A stretch of 64,000 bases of DNA from positions 1 to 64,000 of the forward strand of contig NZ_FNEA01000022.1 of the NCBI RefSeq assembly GCF_900100045.1. The letters are read 5' to 3'. A program made the translations under genes and the position numbers. The DNA is from Paracoccus denitrificans (GTDB taxonomy: Bacteria; Pseudomonadota; Alphaproteobacteria; Rhodobacterales; Rhodobacteraceae). The notes below the pieces were generated by a model, which had not been told where the DNA came from, made no database searches, and worked only from the letters and a program-made list of their open reading frames with translations. Below, piece by piece: positions 32,751 to 41,953 of the stretch. How positions within the stretch are numbered: the first letter of the stretch is position 1; the number at the start of each line of letters is the position of its first letter.

Positions 32751-34717
32751 ATCGCATGATCCTTGCCGCGGGGGCCGTCATGGCGCTGGCGCTGTGGAGC
32801 ATTGCCGCATTGTCGGTCCTGCCGCCGGCCGCATGGCCCACCCTGCCTTGGCGGGTCGACGAGATGACGGTCCAGCAGATCCTGCTGGCCTATGGGCTGA
32901 TGCCGCGCGGGGTTCTGGCACTGCTGGCGGGTGCGGCGCTGGGGCTGGCCGGGGCGCTGATGCAGGCGGTGCTGCGCAATCCGCTGGCCGATCCGACGAC
33001 GCTTGGCACGGCATCCGGCGCCCAGCTGGCGATCGTGGCGGCGACGATTTTCGCGCCCGACTGGCTGCTGAGGGGGAACCTGCCGGTCGCCCTGGCGGGT
33101 GCCGGGGCGGCGACGGGTCTGGTCATGGCGCTGGGGGCGCGGCGGAGTTTTGCGCCGGTGACGGTGACCATCGCCGGGATGCTGGTGGGGTTGATGGCCT
33201 CGGCCTTGGCGACCGCGATGACGCTGGCGCAGGGCCATTACCTGCTGTCGCTGGTGATGTGGAACGGCGGCGCGCTGGCGCAGGTGGACTGGTCGGGCAG
33301 CCGGCATATGGCACTGGCGCTGGTCCCTGCGCTGCTGGCCGCCGCGGCGCTGGCCCGGCCGCTGATGGTGATGTCGCTTGGTCCCGAGGGTGCGCATGGC
33401 CTGGGCCTGCGGCTGGCGCCCCTGCGCTTTGCGACCCTGCTGCTGGCGGTGGCGCTATCGGCCATGGTATCGGCCGAGATCGGGCTGGTCGGCTTTGTCG
33501 GCCTTGCCGCGCCGGCCATCGCCCGCAGCCTTGGCGCGCGGACGCTGCTTCAGCGCCTGATGCTGGCGCCGGTGGCGGGCGCGCTGGTGCTGTCGCTGGC
33601 CGACGGGTTGCTGCTGGCGCTGGCGGCGGCGGGCGGTCCCAGCCTGCCCACGGGGGCGCTGACCGGGCTGATCGGCGGGCCGCTGCTGATCTGGCTGCTG
33701 CCCCGGATGAAGGCGCAGGTGCCGCAGCAAACCGAAGCCGGCGACCGCCGCGGCCACCGCGCCGCATATCCCGAACGGCTGCTGGCGGGGCTGGGTGCGG
33801 CCTGCCTTGCGCTGGCCGTGCTGACCCTGTTCGGCGGGCGCGGGCCGGATGGCTGGGGCTTCATGCCCCCGGAACTGCGCGAGACCTTCCTGCCGCTGCG
33901 CGCCACCGCGATCCTGGCGGCGGCCTCGGCGGGCGCGCTGCTGGCCGGGTCGGGGGCGATCCTGCAACGGCTGACCGCGAATCCTATGGCCGCGCCCGAG
34001 GTGCTGGGCGTGACCGGCGGCGCCTCGCTGGGCTATGCGGTCACGGTCATCGCCGTGGACGGCGCGGGGCCGCTGATGCTGGCGCTGGGAACCTCGGCGG
34101 GCGGCGCGCTGGCGCTGGCCGGGCTTGCGGGATTCGCGATGCGCGCCGATCTGTCGCCCGCGCGGCTGCTGCTGGCGGGGCTGGCCATCGGGGCGCTGGC
34201 CTCGGCGGTGCTGGGCGCGATCATGGCTTCGGACGACCGCCGGGCATGGGTGATCCTGGGCTGGCTTGCGGGCAGCGCCTCGCAGGTCGCGCCCTTGGGC
34301 GCCGCCGCCCTGGCGGGGCTGGCGCTGGCGCTGCTGGCCGCGCTGGTCGGCGCCGCGCGCTGGCTCGAGATCCTGCCCCTGGGCGGCGAGGTCGGCCGCG
34401 CGCTCGGCCTGCCGCTGGCGCAGGTGCGGCTGGGGCTGATCCTGCTGGCGGGGCTGGCGACCGGCGCGGCGACGATGCTGGTCGGTCCGGTCAGCTTCGT
34501 CGGCCTGATGGCGCCGCATCTGGCGCGGGCCATGGGCCTTGCCCGCGCCGTGCCCTTCTGCGCGGGAAGCTGGCTGCTGGGCGCGCTCCTGATGCTGCTC
34601 GCGGCCTTCGGCGCGCGCACCGCCAGCTATCCCTACGACCTGCCGCTGGGCCTGTTCGCCACGCTGATCGGCACGCCCTGGCTGTTCATCCTGCTGATGA
34701 AAAGGACCTCCGCATGA
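32747..34717 (+). CDS. fhuB: Double-length ferric siderophore permease, FhuB-like
   Basis: A 656-residue permease made of two homologous FecCD halves (about 1-325 and 335-656). Each half has the N-P-L-A segment (RNPLADPTTLGTASGA; TANPMAAPEVLGVTGGA) and an EIGLVGFVGLAAP/VGPVSFVGLMAP coupling region. This tandem layout is characteristic of FhuB, which forms the channel alone instead of as a dimer. ATGA overlaps with fhuD and fhuC at both ends. Confidence 0.93.
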   Translation: MNRMILAAGAVMALALWSIAALSVLPPAAWPTLPWRVDEMTVQQILLAYGLMPRGVLALLAGAALGLAGALMQAVLRNPLADPTTLGTASGAQLAIVAATIFAPDWLLRGNLPVALAGAGAATGLVMALGARRSFAPVTVTIAGMLVGLMASALATAMTLAQGHYLLSLVMWNGGALAQVDWSGSRHMALALVPALLAAAALARPLMVMSLGPEGAHGLGLRLAPLRFATLLLAVALSAMVSAEIGLVGFVGLAAPAIARSLGARTLLQRLMLAPVAGALVLSLADGLLLALAAAGGPSLPTGALTGLIGGPLLIWLLPRMKAQVPQQTEAGDRRGHRAAYPERLLAGLGAACLALAVLTLFGGRGPDGWGFMPPELRETFLPLRATAILAAASAGALLAGSGAILQRLTANPMAAPEVLGVTGGASLGYAVTVIAVDGAGPLMLALGTSAGGALALAGLAGFAMRADLSPARLLLAGLAIGALASAVLGAIMASDDRRAWVILGWLAGSASQVAPLGAAALAGLALALLAALVGAARWLEILPLGGEVGRALGLPLAQVRLGLILLAGLATGAATMLVGPVSFVGLMAPHLARAMGLARAVPFCAGSWLLGALLMLLAAFGARTASYPYDLPLGLFATLIGTPWLFILLMKRTSA

Positions 34718-35481
34718 CGCTGTTCACGCTGTCGGGCGTCTCTTACGACGTGCCGGGCCGCCGGCTGATCGAGGGGCTGGACCTGGAGATCCGCCCCGGC
34801 ATGGTCACGGCCCTGATCGGGCGCAACGGTTCGGGCAAATCGACGCTCCTGAAGCTGATCTCGGGGCAGAACCGGCCTTCGACCGGGCGCATCGCCTATG
34901 CCGGCCGCGATCTGGCGACATGGTCGCCGCGCGAGCTGGCCCGCGACCTGGCCTATCTGCCGCAGGTCACGCCCCCGGCCGAGGGGATGCTGGTCGAGGA
35001 ACTGGTCGCCCTTGGCCGCTTTCCCTGGCGCGGCGCGCTGGGTCGCTTTCGCCCCGAGGATCACGCCGCTGTCGATGCCGCCATCGCCCGCTGCCATGTC
35101 GGCCATCTGCGCGACCGCCTGGTCGATACCTTGTCGGGTGGCGAGCGCCAGCGCAGCTGGATCGCGATGATGCTGGCGCAAGGTGCCCGCACCTTGCTGC
35201 TGGACGAGCCGATCTCGGCCCTGGATGTCGCCCATCAGGTCGAGGTCCTGGACCTGGTGCATGGCATGTGCCGCAACGAGGGGCTGTCGGCCATCGTCGT
35301 GCTGCACGACCTGAACATGGCCGCGCGCTATTGCGACCATGTGGTCGCACTTGGCTCGGGCCGGCTGCTGCTGGACGGCCCCATCGGCGCATTGATGACG
35401 CCCGAGGCGCTGCTGAACATCTATGGCCTGCGGATGCATGTCGCCGCGCATGAGGGCCATGCCTTCGCCCTGCCGCGCTAG
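34714..35481 (+). CDS. fhuC: Ferric siderophore ABC ATPase, FhuC-like
   Basis: A 255-residue ATPase with Walker A IGRNGSGKST, Q-loop YLPQ, signature TLSGGERQR and Walker B TLLLDEPISALD, followed by the H-loop VVLHDLN. It energises the FhuB channel. ATGA overlap with fhuB; 21 bp before an ABC exporter gene. Confidence 0.94.
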   Translation: MTLFTLSGVSYDVPGRRLIEGLDLEIRPGMVTALIGRNGSGKSTLLKLISGQNRPSTGRIAYAGRDLATWSPRELARDLAYLPQVTPPAEGMLVEELVALGRFPWRGALGRFRPEDHAAVDAAIARCHVGHLRDRLVDTLSGGERQRSWIAMMLAQGARTLLLDEPISALDVAHQVEVLDLVHGMCRNEGLSAIVVLHDLNMAARYCDHVVALGSGRLLLDGPIGALMTPEALLNIYGLRMHVAAHEGHAFALPR

Positions 35482-35502
35482 AGCCCCCGAAAGGATCCCC
35501 GA

Positions 35503-37200
35503 ATGCTGCGCAAGTTCCTGGCCTATTACAAACCGCACCGGCGCCTGTTCTGGCTGGATTTCGGTTGCGCGGTCCTGTCGGGCCTGCTGGAACTGGCATT
35601 CCCGCTGGCGATCACGCTGTTCATCGACCACCTGCTGCCGATGGGCGACTGGTCGCTGACCATCGCCGCCGTCGGCCTGCTGCTGGTCTATGCCTTCAAC
35701 ACCCTGCTGATGGGCATCGTGATCTATTGGGGCCACATGCTGGGGATCGAGATCGAGACCGAGATGCGCGCCCGCGCCTTTTCCCACCTGACGCGGCTGT
35801 CCTGGCGCTGGTATGACCGCGCCCGCACCGGCAAGCTGGTCGCCCGCGTCACCCGCGACCTGGAAGAGATCGGCGAGGTCGCCCATCACGGCCCCGAGGA
35901 TCTGTTCATCGCGGTGATGACCTTTGTCGGGGCGCTGGCGCTGATGGTCATGCTGCATCCGGTGCTGGCGCTGGTGACGGCGGGGATCGTGCCGCTGACC
36001 GTCTGGCTGGTGGTCGTCTATGGCACGCGGATGACGAATACCTGGCGCCAGATCTATGCCCGCGTCGGCAGTTTCAACGTCCGGCTGGAGGAGGCCATCG
36101 GCGGCATCCGCGTCGTGCAGGCATTCGCCAACGAGGCGCATGAGGAAACCCTGTTCGAAAAGGACAACCGCGCCTATCGGGCGACCAAGCTGGACGCCTA
36201 TCGGATCATGGCGCTGTCCACCGCCATCCATTATATGGGCCTGCGCTTCGTGCAGGTCGTGGTGATGGTCGTGGGCGCGGGCTTCGTGCTGCAAGGCAGC
36301 CTGACGACCGGCGCCTTCGTGGGCTTCCTGCTGCTGGTCGGGGTCTTTTTCCGCCCCCTGGAAAAGATCGCCGCCGTGATCGAGACCTATCCGCGCGGCA
36401 TCGCCGGCTTCCGCCGCTATCAGGAGCTGCTGGAGACCGAGCCCGAGATCGCCGACGGCCCCGACGCCATTCCGGCCCCCCCGTTGAAGGGGCATGTCGC
36501 CTTCGAGGACGTCTCGTTCGGCTATGACGGCACGCGGCCGGTGCTGCGGGGGATCACGCTGGAGGTGAAGGCGGGCGAGACGGTGGCCTTCGTCGGCCCT
36601 TCGGGCGCGGGCAAGACGACGCTCCTGGCCCTGGTGCCGCGGTTTTATGACCCCGATACGGGCCGGATCAGCATCGACGGGCTGCCCCTGGATGCGATGA
36701 CGCTGGACAGCTTGCGCGGCCAGATCGGCATCGTCGGCCAGGACGTGTTCCTGTTCGGCACCACCCTGCGCGAGAATATCGCCTATGGCCGCCTTGGCGC
36801 GCCCGAGGGGGACATCGTCGCCGCTGCCGAGAAGGCCCAGCTTGGGCAGTTGATCGCGAGCCTGCCCAAGGGGCTGGATACCTTGGTCGGCGAACGCGGG
36901 GTCATGCTGTCGGGTGGGCAGAAGCAGCGCGTCGCCATCGCCCGCGCCTTCCTGAAGAATCCGCCGATCCTGATCCTCGACGAGGCGACCTCGGCCCTTG
37001 ACCGCGAGACCGAGCGCGAGATTCAGTCGGCGCTGGAGGCCCTTTCCGTCGGACGCACCACGCTGGTCATCGCACACCGCCTGAGCACGATCCGCAACGC
37101 TGATCGCATCGTGGTGATGGAGGAGGGCCAGTTGCGCGAGGCGGGCGACCATCACGCGCTGCTTTCGCAAGGCGGCCTTTATGCCCGTCTGGCGAGTTGA
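35503..37200 (+). CDS. ABC exporter half-transporter (MdlB/MsbA-like)
   Basis: A 565-residue fused permease-ATPase: six helices in residues 1-310, then Walker A FVGPSGAGKTT, signature MLSGGQKQR, Walker B ILILDEATSALD and H-loop VIAHRLSTIRNADR. As a homodimer it would export or flip a small hydrophobic or peptide-like compound. It sits 21 bp after fhuC in what looks like one operon, so a role in siderophore recycling or secretion is possible. No siderophore biosynthesis gene is in the window, so the cargo stays open. Confidence 0.9.
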   Translation: MLRKFLAYYKPHRRLFWLDFGCAVLSGLLELAFPLAITLFIDHLLPMGDWSLTIAAVGLLLVYAFNTLLMGIVIYWGHMLGIEIETEMRARAFSHLTRLSWRWYDRARTGKLVARVTRDLEEIGEVAHHGPEDLFIAVMTFVGALALMVMLHPVLALVTAGIVPLTVWLVVVYGTRMTNTWRQIYARVGSFNVRLEEAIGGIRVVQAFANEAHEETLFEKDNRAYRATKLDAYRIMALSTAIHYMGLRFVQVVVMVVGAGFVLQGSLTTGAFVGFLLLVGVFFRPLEKIAAVIETYPRGIAGFRRYQELLETEPEIADGPDAIPAPPLKGHVAFEDVSFGYDGTRPVLRGITLEVKAGETVAFVGPSGAGKTTLLALVPRFYDPDTGRISIDGLPLDAMTLDSLRGQIGIVGQDVFLFGTTLRENIAYGRLGAPEGDIVAAAEKAQLGQLIASLPKGLDTLVGERGVMLSGGQKQRVAIARAFLKNPPILILDEATSALDRETEREIQSALEALSVGRTTLVIAHRLSTIRNADRIVVMEEGQLREAGDHHALLSQGGLYARLAS

Positions 37201-37293
37201 AGGGACTGCCGCATCCGGCCGGGGGGCGACGATGTCGCTGCGCTTGCCTTGGGCATCATCGGCCCGCTTGCGCCTGCATTGCGGCGAGGTCCG

Positions 37294-37313
37294 GCCCGGG
37301 TCCGAACCCGGGC
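37294..37313. terminator. Hairpin between convergent genes
   Basis: GCCCGGGT (37294-37301), loop CCGA, ACCCGGGC (37306-37313): a perfect 8-bp stem just past the leftward gene's stop and downstream of the exporter. No T-run, but it could end transcription from both sides. Confidence 0.5.
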
Positions 37314-37317
37314 GGCT

Positions 37318-37680
37318 TCAGTTCACCCGCAAGCCGCGCCGTTGCTGTTCGCGCGCAAGGATCTCCTGCGCCGGATGGCCGGCGATCGGCATATGCAGGT
37401 CGGCCGAAACATCGCCCGCCGCGATCAGCGCGTGATAGCGCGCGCAGCAGACCCGCAGGAACGAGGTGAAGTTGCCGAGGTCATGGTCGGCATCCATCGC
37501 CTCGTGCCACAGCCGGGTGATGAGCTGCGCGACGGTCATGCCGTCGCGCGCGCCGATCTCGGCCAGCGTGTCCCAGAAGTGGTTCTCGATCCGGATCGAG
37601 GTGGCGACCCCGTCGATGCGCAGGCTGTGGGTGCGGCTTTGCCATTGTGCGGCATCGGCCTTGATGAAGAGTTCGCACAT
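37318..37680 (-). CDS. Ribbon-helix-helix domain protein
   Basis: A 120-residue protein with a ribbon-helix-helix-like core: SLRIDGVATSIRIENHFWDTLAEIGARDGMTVAQLITRLWHE, covering about residues 17-58, then a helical tail with NFTSFLRVCCARYH. This matches the RHH_4 type found in alphaproteobacteria, where the IR-IE strand gives a possible DNA-binding ribbon. AAGGAGGAGACCC precedes ATG 37680. It is followed upstream by a DJ-1 gene 26 bp away on the same strand. Target unknown. Confidence 0.82.
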   Translation of the reverse strand: MCELFIKADAAQWQSRTHSLRIDGVATSIRIENHFWDTLAEIGARDGMTVAQLITRLWHEAMDADHDLGNFTSFLRVCCARYHALIAAGDVSADLHMPIAGHPAQEILAREQQRRGLRVN

Positions 37681-37706
37681 CGCCGGGTCTCCTCCTTCCG
37701 TGGATG

Positions 37707-38264
37707 TCAAAGCAGCGCCAGGAATTGCCGGAGCCAGGCCGGATGGGCGGGCCAGGCCGGCGCGGTGACCAGTTTGCCATCGGTCACGGCCTCGGTCACT
37801 GGAATATCGGCGAAACTGCCGCCCGAGGCCGTCACCTCATAGGCGCAGGCCGGATAGGCCGAGCAGGTCCGGCCCTTCAGCACTCCCGCGGCGGCCAGAA
37901 GCTGCGCGCCGTGGCAGATCGCGGCGACGGGCTTGTCCGCCTCGAAGAAGTGCCGGACCTTGGCCAGGACCGCCTCGTTCATCCGCAGGTATTCGGGCGC
38001 GCGGCCGCCGGGCACCACCAGCGCATCGTATTCGGCGGCGTCCACGGCGTCGAAATCGGCGTTCAGCGCGAAATTGTGGCCGGGCTTCTCGGAATAGGTC
38101 TGGTCGCCTTCGAAATCGTGGATCGCGGTCTTGACCGTGTCGCCGGCCTTCTTGCCGGGACAGACCGCATCGACGCTGTGGCCGGTGGCCAGCAGCGCCT
38201 GGAACGGGACCATGGTCTCGTAATCCTCGGTGAAGTCGCCGGTGATCATCAGGATCTTCGCCAT
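37707..38264 (-). CDS. DJ-1/PfpI family protein
   Basis: A 185-residue DJ-1/PfpI superfamily protein. The nucleophile elbow VAAICHGAQ places the conserved cysteine at residue 117, with [12 protein letters not shown] ahead of it and [12 protein letters not shown] after. Family members act as glyoxalases, chaperones or deglycases in carbonyl stress; some are inactive. AAGGGAGGATGCG precedes ATG 38264. It probably forms a two-gene operon with the ribbon-helix-helix gene. Confidence 0.9.
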   Translation of the reverse strand: MAKILMITGDFTEDYETMVPFQALLATGHSVDAVCPGKKAGDTVKTAIHDFEGDQTYSEKPGHNFALNADFDAVDAAEYDALVVPGGRAPEYLRMNEAVLAKVRHFFEADKPVAAICHGAQLLAAAGVLKGRTCSAYPACAYEVTASGGSFADIPVTEAVTDGKLVTAPAWPAHPAWLRQFLALL

Positions 38265-38433
38265 CGCATCCTCCCTTGCTGACGGACCTGTCCGCAGTCT
38301 AGGCCAAAAGGGCAGGGCGCGGGTGTTAGCCGGATACTACGCCCGGCACCGGGGCGAGCCGCCGCGCAGGCATGGTCCGCTGCCGGGCATCCTGAAGGAC
38401 GATTCCGGCGCCGATGGGCTTTGCGGCGGGGAT

Positions 38434-39423
38434 CTATTTCGCGACCGTCACGGCCGCGCCCAGCCAAGGGGCCAGGGCGCCAAGGGCGGGGACATATTGC
38501 GTGGCGACGATCGTGCGGCAGGTCTGGACCAGCAGCGGCTTCAATGCCGTCAACTCGCCGCTGCGCGTCACCAGATAGATCCGCCGCGCGAAGGCCGGGC
38601 CGGGCAGCGGCAGGACTTGCAGGAACGGCACATGGTTCGCGCATTTGCGGATGCAGCTTGGCGTCAGGATGGTCCAGCCCAGCCCGGCCGCGACGAAGCT
38701 GATGATGGAATCGATGGTGTCGCAGGCGAAGGCATTCGGGACCTCCAGCCGGGTGCGGCGGAATTGCTGTTCGACCCGCCGCGCGATGCCCGTCGCGGCG
38801 CCCGAGCGGATCATCGGCGAGGTGGTGGCGAAACGGCGAAACGATTCCTCGTCCCGGAACGGCGGCACGTCCTTGGGCACCAGCGCGATGAACTGCTCGG
38901 AGAAAAGCTCGTGACGGTCGAAGCGGTCGAGGTCGTCGAAAGGGTCCGCCGATATGACGGCGTCCAGCTCGCCGTTGATCAGCTTTTGCCGCAGCGGCTC
39001 CATGAAGCCGCTGAAGATCGAGACCGCGTCGACGGTATGGCGCATGGCCTTGATCAACTGCGGCACCAGCGGATCGGACAGCGAATCGATGATCCCCAGC
39101 CGCAGCTGGGTCAGGGTCGTCTGGTTGGCGTCCAGCAACTCGTTTCTCAGCGATGCCGCCTGCGACAGCAGCCGCTCGGCGCTTTGCGCCAGCCGACGGC
39201 CGGCCGGCGTCGGCAGCATGGGGCGCGAGGCCCGGTCGAACAGCGGAACGCCCAGTTCCGCCTCAAGCCGCAGGATCTGCCGGGATACCGCCGATTGCGT
39301 CAGCTGCATCCGCTCGGCGGCGGCGGTCATGCTGCCGGTGCCGAAGACGGCGAGATAAAGTTCGAGCGCATGCAGGTCTATCGCTACGCGAGGCAGGGGG
39401 CCGAGGCTGTCAGCGGCGCACAT
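38434..39423 (-). CDS. LysR family regulator of the amino-acid/nitrogen locus
   Basis: A 329-residue LysR regulator with an N-terminal helix-turn-helix (ALELYLAVFGTGSMTAAAERMQLTQSAVSRQILRLEAELG over residues 18-57) and a substrate-binding-like effector domain. It is divergent from the binding-protein gene at 39664, the standard arrangement for a LysR activator, so I infer it controls the ABC transporter, ureohydrolase and asparaginase genes. The ribosome site before ATG 39423 is weak; a start nearer VAIDLHALE is possible. Confidence 0.88.
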   Translation of the reverse strand: MCAADSLGPLPRVAIDLHALELYLAVFGTGSMTAAAERMQLTQSAVSRQILRLEAELGVPLFDRASRPMLPTPAGRRLAQSAERLLSQAASLRNELLDANQTTLTQLRLGIIDSLSDPLVPQLIKAMRHTVDAVSIFSGFMEPLRQKLINGELDAVISADPFDDLDRFDRHELFSEQFIALVPKDVPPFRDEESFRRFATTSPMIRSGAATGIARRVEQQFRRTRLEVPNAFACDTIDSIISFVAAGLGWTILTPSCIRKCANHVPFLQVLPLPGPAFARRIYLVTRSGELTALKPLLVQTCRTIVATQYVPALGALAPWLGAAVTVAK

Positions 39424-39663
39424 GAGGTCACACCATGATATTATGGAATTATGATCAGGAATTTTCGGGATGATGGCAAGCGGAAATCATGCCGGACGTG
39501 AAAGATACACCCAATTATCATGCTGTAATATATTGAATTAATTTTGACCCGCCGGACGCAAGGTGCGTTCCGGCGCCAAGCCATAGGATGATTTTTGTTT
39601 TTGATGTGGCGCGGATTCGCCGTATCCACGGCTCAGATCATCTGACAAGGGAGGAGCCTGACA
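39424..39663. promoter_or_regulatory. AT-rich divergent control region
   Basis: 240 bp with long AT-rich stretches (39434-39465 and 39510-39545), unlike flanking DNA. T-N11-A candidates for LysR binding include TTATCATGCTGTA near 39518 and TATTATGGAATTA near 39438. A TTTTGAC at 39541-39547 could be part of a rightward -35. Sites are suggestive only. Confidence 0.45.
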
Positions 39664-40506
39664 ATGATCACCCGCCGCACCTTCGCCGGCCTGTCGGTCA
39701 GCATCGCCATCGCCCTGGCGAGCGCAGTGCCGGCTCTGGCCGAAACCACCTTCGAGAAGATCAAGCGCACCGGCACGATGGTCGTGGGCACCGAGGCTGC
39801 CTATCCACCGTTCGAATTCGTCAAGGACGGGCAGATCACCGGCTTCGGCCGCGACCTGCTGGACGAGATCGCCAGGTCCTGGGGCGTCGAGATCAAGCAA
39901 CTCGACCTGCCGTTCCAGGGCATCCTGCCGGGGCTTCTGGCGCAGAAATTCGACTTCGTGGCGACCTCGGTCGGCATCAACCCGGAGCGGGCGGCGCGCT
40001 ATGCCTATACGCTGCCCATCGCCGACAGCACCGCCTATGCCATCAAGCGCGCCGGCAACGACCACATCAAGGGCGTCGAGGACCTGGCCGGCAAGGTGGT
40101 GGCGACGCAGCTCGCCTCGGCCGTCGATCCGGTCGCCAAGGCGCTGGACGAGAAGCTGAAGGCCGAGGGCAAGGGCTTTTCCGAGCTCAAGCTGTTCCCG
40201 ACCTTCAACGATTCCTTCCTGGCGGTGGCCAACGGCACGGCGGATGCCGCCATGGCGGGGCTGCCGGTGCTGCAAAACCTGATGAACGAACGCCCGGGCG
40301 TCTTCGAGCTGGTCGGGCAGGCGGCGGATACCCAGAGCCTGAACGCCTGGGTGGTGCGCCCCGAGGACAAGGACCTGCGCGACGCCATCAACGCCGTCGT
40401 CCTGGAGCTGAAGGCCAGCGGCCGCTTTGCCGAATTGCAGCAGAAATGGCTCGGCATGACCTACGACCTGCCCGAAAAGGACTACCTGCCCGAAGGGGCG
40501 CTCTGA
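39664..40506 (+). CDS. Amino-acid ABC substrate-binding protein
   Basis: A 280-residue periplasmic binding protein of the polar amino-acid family (PF00497 type): signal peptide 1-26 ending PALA, then IKRTGTMVVGTEAAYPPFEFV, GFGRDLLDEIARSWG, and FDFVATSVGINPERA. AGGGAGGAGCCTGACA precedes ATG 39664. First gene of a rightward operon with two permeases and two ATPases. Neighbouring asparaginase and ureohydrolase genes suggest an amide- or guanidino-bearing amino acid, but the ligand is not certain. Confidence 0.92.
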   Translation: MITRRTFAGLSVSIAIALASAVPALAETTFEKIKRTGTMVVGTEAAYPPFEFVKDGQITGFGRDLLDEIARSWGVEIKQLDLPFQGILPGLLAQKFDFVATSVGINPERAARYAYTLPIADSTAYAIKRAGNDHIKGVEDLAGKVVATQLASAVDPVAKALDEKLKAEGKGFSELKLFPTFNDSFLAVANGTADAAMAGLPVLQNLMNERPGVFELVGQAADTQSLNAWVVRPEDKDLRDAINAVVLELKASGRFAELQQKWLGMTYDLPEKDYLPEGAL

Positions 40507-40567
40507 CGGGCGCGCGGCCCTTTCCCAAGGGCCGCGGCGCAAGCCGAGCAGAAGCAGGAGCAAACCC

Positions 40568-41227
40568 TTGGACTTCGACCTTGCGGCGTTTGGTGACGCC
40601 TTTCCCCGGCTGCTGCCCGCAGCCCTCACCAACCTGACCATCGCGCTGGTGGCGATGACGCTGGCGCTGATCGGCGGCACCGTGCTGACGGTGCTGCGCA
40701 CCACCGGCATCGGCCTGCTGACAGGCGCCATCGGCGTGCTCATCAGCTTTATCCGCGGCACGCCGATCCTGGTGCAGATCTTTCTGTTCTACTATGGGTT
40801 GCCGGCGCTGGGGCTGGACCTGACGCCGATCCAGGCCGGGGTGCTGGCCATCGCGCTGAACAGCTCGATCTTCATCACCGAGATCATGCGCGGGGGGCTC
40901 TCCGGCATGGATCCCGGCCCGGTCGAGGCCGCCATCGCCCTGGGTGTGCGGGCGCGGACGATCTGGACGCGGGTGATTCTGCCGCAGCTTTACATCCGCA
41001 TCCTGCCGCCGCTGGTCAACGAGTTGACCACCATCGTCAAGGGCACCGCGCTGCTGTCGGTCATCACCGTGGTCGAGGTGCTGCGCACCGCGCAGCAGAT
41101 CGCCAACACCACCTTCCGCCCGCTTGAGGCGCTGCTGGCCGCCGCCATCGTGCTGTTCGCGCTGAACCTGGCGATCAGCCAGCTGGGCCGGCGCATCGAA
41201 ACCCGCTTCGCCGCGCGCAGGGGATAG
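40568..41227 (+). CDS. Amino-acid ABC permease 1
   Basis: A 219-residue HisM/GlnP-type permease with about five helices and the EAA loop GPVEAAIALGVRARTIWTRVILPQ. It appears to start at TTG 40568, with GCAGGAGC nine bases ahead and no suitable ATG. Pairs with the next permease to form the channel. Confidence 0.92.
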   Translation: MDFDLAAFGDAFPRLLPAALTNLTIALVAMTLALIGGTVLTVLRTTGIGLLTGAIGVLISFIRGTPILVQIFLFYYGLPALGLDLTPIQAGVLAIALNSSIFITEIMRGGLSGMDPGPVEAAIALGVRARTIWTRVILPQLYIRILPPLVNELTTIVKGTALLSVITVVEVLRTAQQIANTTFRPLEALLAAAIVLFALNLAISQLGRRIETRFAARRG

Positions 41228-41230
41228 ACC

Positions 41231-41953
41231 ATGACCCTCGATTTCTCCGTCATTCTCGACAATTGGCAGCTTTTCGCCTCGGGGCTGTGGATGACGCTGG
41301 TCGTCGCCCTGCTGTCCATCGCCGCGGGTTTCCTGCTGGCGATCCCGGTGGCGATCATGGCGCTGTCGCATCGCCGCTGGCTGCGCACCATCGCCGGGGC
41401 CTATGTGGAATGGTTCCGCAACATCCCCTTTATCGTGGTGCTGTATATCTTCTTCTACGGCCTGCCCTTCATGGGGTTGCGCCTGCCCGAGCCGGTGGTC
41501 GGCGGCATCGCCCTGGCCTTCTATGCCAGCACCTATTTCTCGGAGGTGATCCGCGGCGCGGTGCTGGCGGTGCCCAAGGGCCAGCTCGAGGCCGCGCGCG
41601 CCGTCGGCATGTCCTATTTCATGGGCATGCGCGAGGTGGTGGCGCCGCAGACGCTGCGGCTGCTGCTGCCGCCCTCGACCAACACCGCGATCTCGATGAT
41701 CAAGGAGACCTCGGTGCTGTCCACCATCACCGTGGCCGAGATCACCTATCAGGGCCTCGTGGTCCAGGGCGCCACCTTCGCCCCGTTCGAGGTGTTCCTG
41801 ACCACGGCGGCGCTTTACTGGCTGATCACCTCGGCCTTCGCCCATGGCATGCACCGGGTCGAGCGCGCCGCCGGCGCCGCGCAGGGCAGCCAGCAGGCCC
41901 GGCACAGCCTGGCCGACAAGTATCTTCAGCTTGGAATGCGGAGGAGCAAGTGA
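41231..41953 (+). CDS. Amino-acid ABC permease 2
   Basis: A 240-residue HisM/GlnP-type permease with EAA loop GQLEAARAVGMSYFMGMREVVAPQ and the usual EWFRNIPFIVVLYIFFYGLP. It begins three bases after permease 1 and its stop overlaps the GTG of the ATPase gene. The C-terminal tail (HRVERAAGAAQGSQQARHS) is longer than in many homologues. Confidence 0.92.
   Translation: MTLDFSVILDNWQLFASGLWMTLVVALLSIAAGFLLAIPVAIMALSHRRWLRTIAGAYVEWFRNIPFIVVLYIFFYGLPFMGLRLPEPVVGGIALAFYASTYFSEVIRGAVLAVPKGQLEAARAVGMSYFMGMREVVAPQTLRLLLPPSTNTAISMIKETSVLSTITVAEITYQGLVVQGATFAPFEVFLTTAALYWLITSAFAHGMHRVERAAGAAQGSQQARHSLADKYLQLGMRRSK

Noticed and set aside
39441..39629. A small leftward gene in the LysR/binding-protein gap
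   Set aside because: It lies in the AT-rich control region, has no ribosome site, and its product resembles nothing; more likely promoter DNA.
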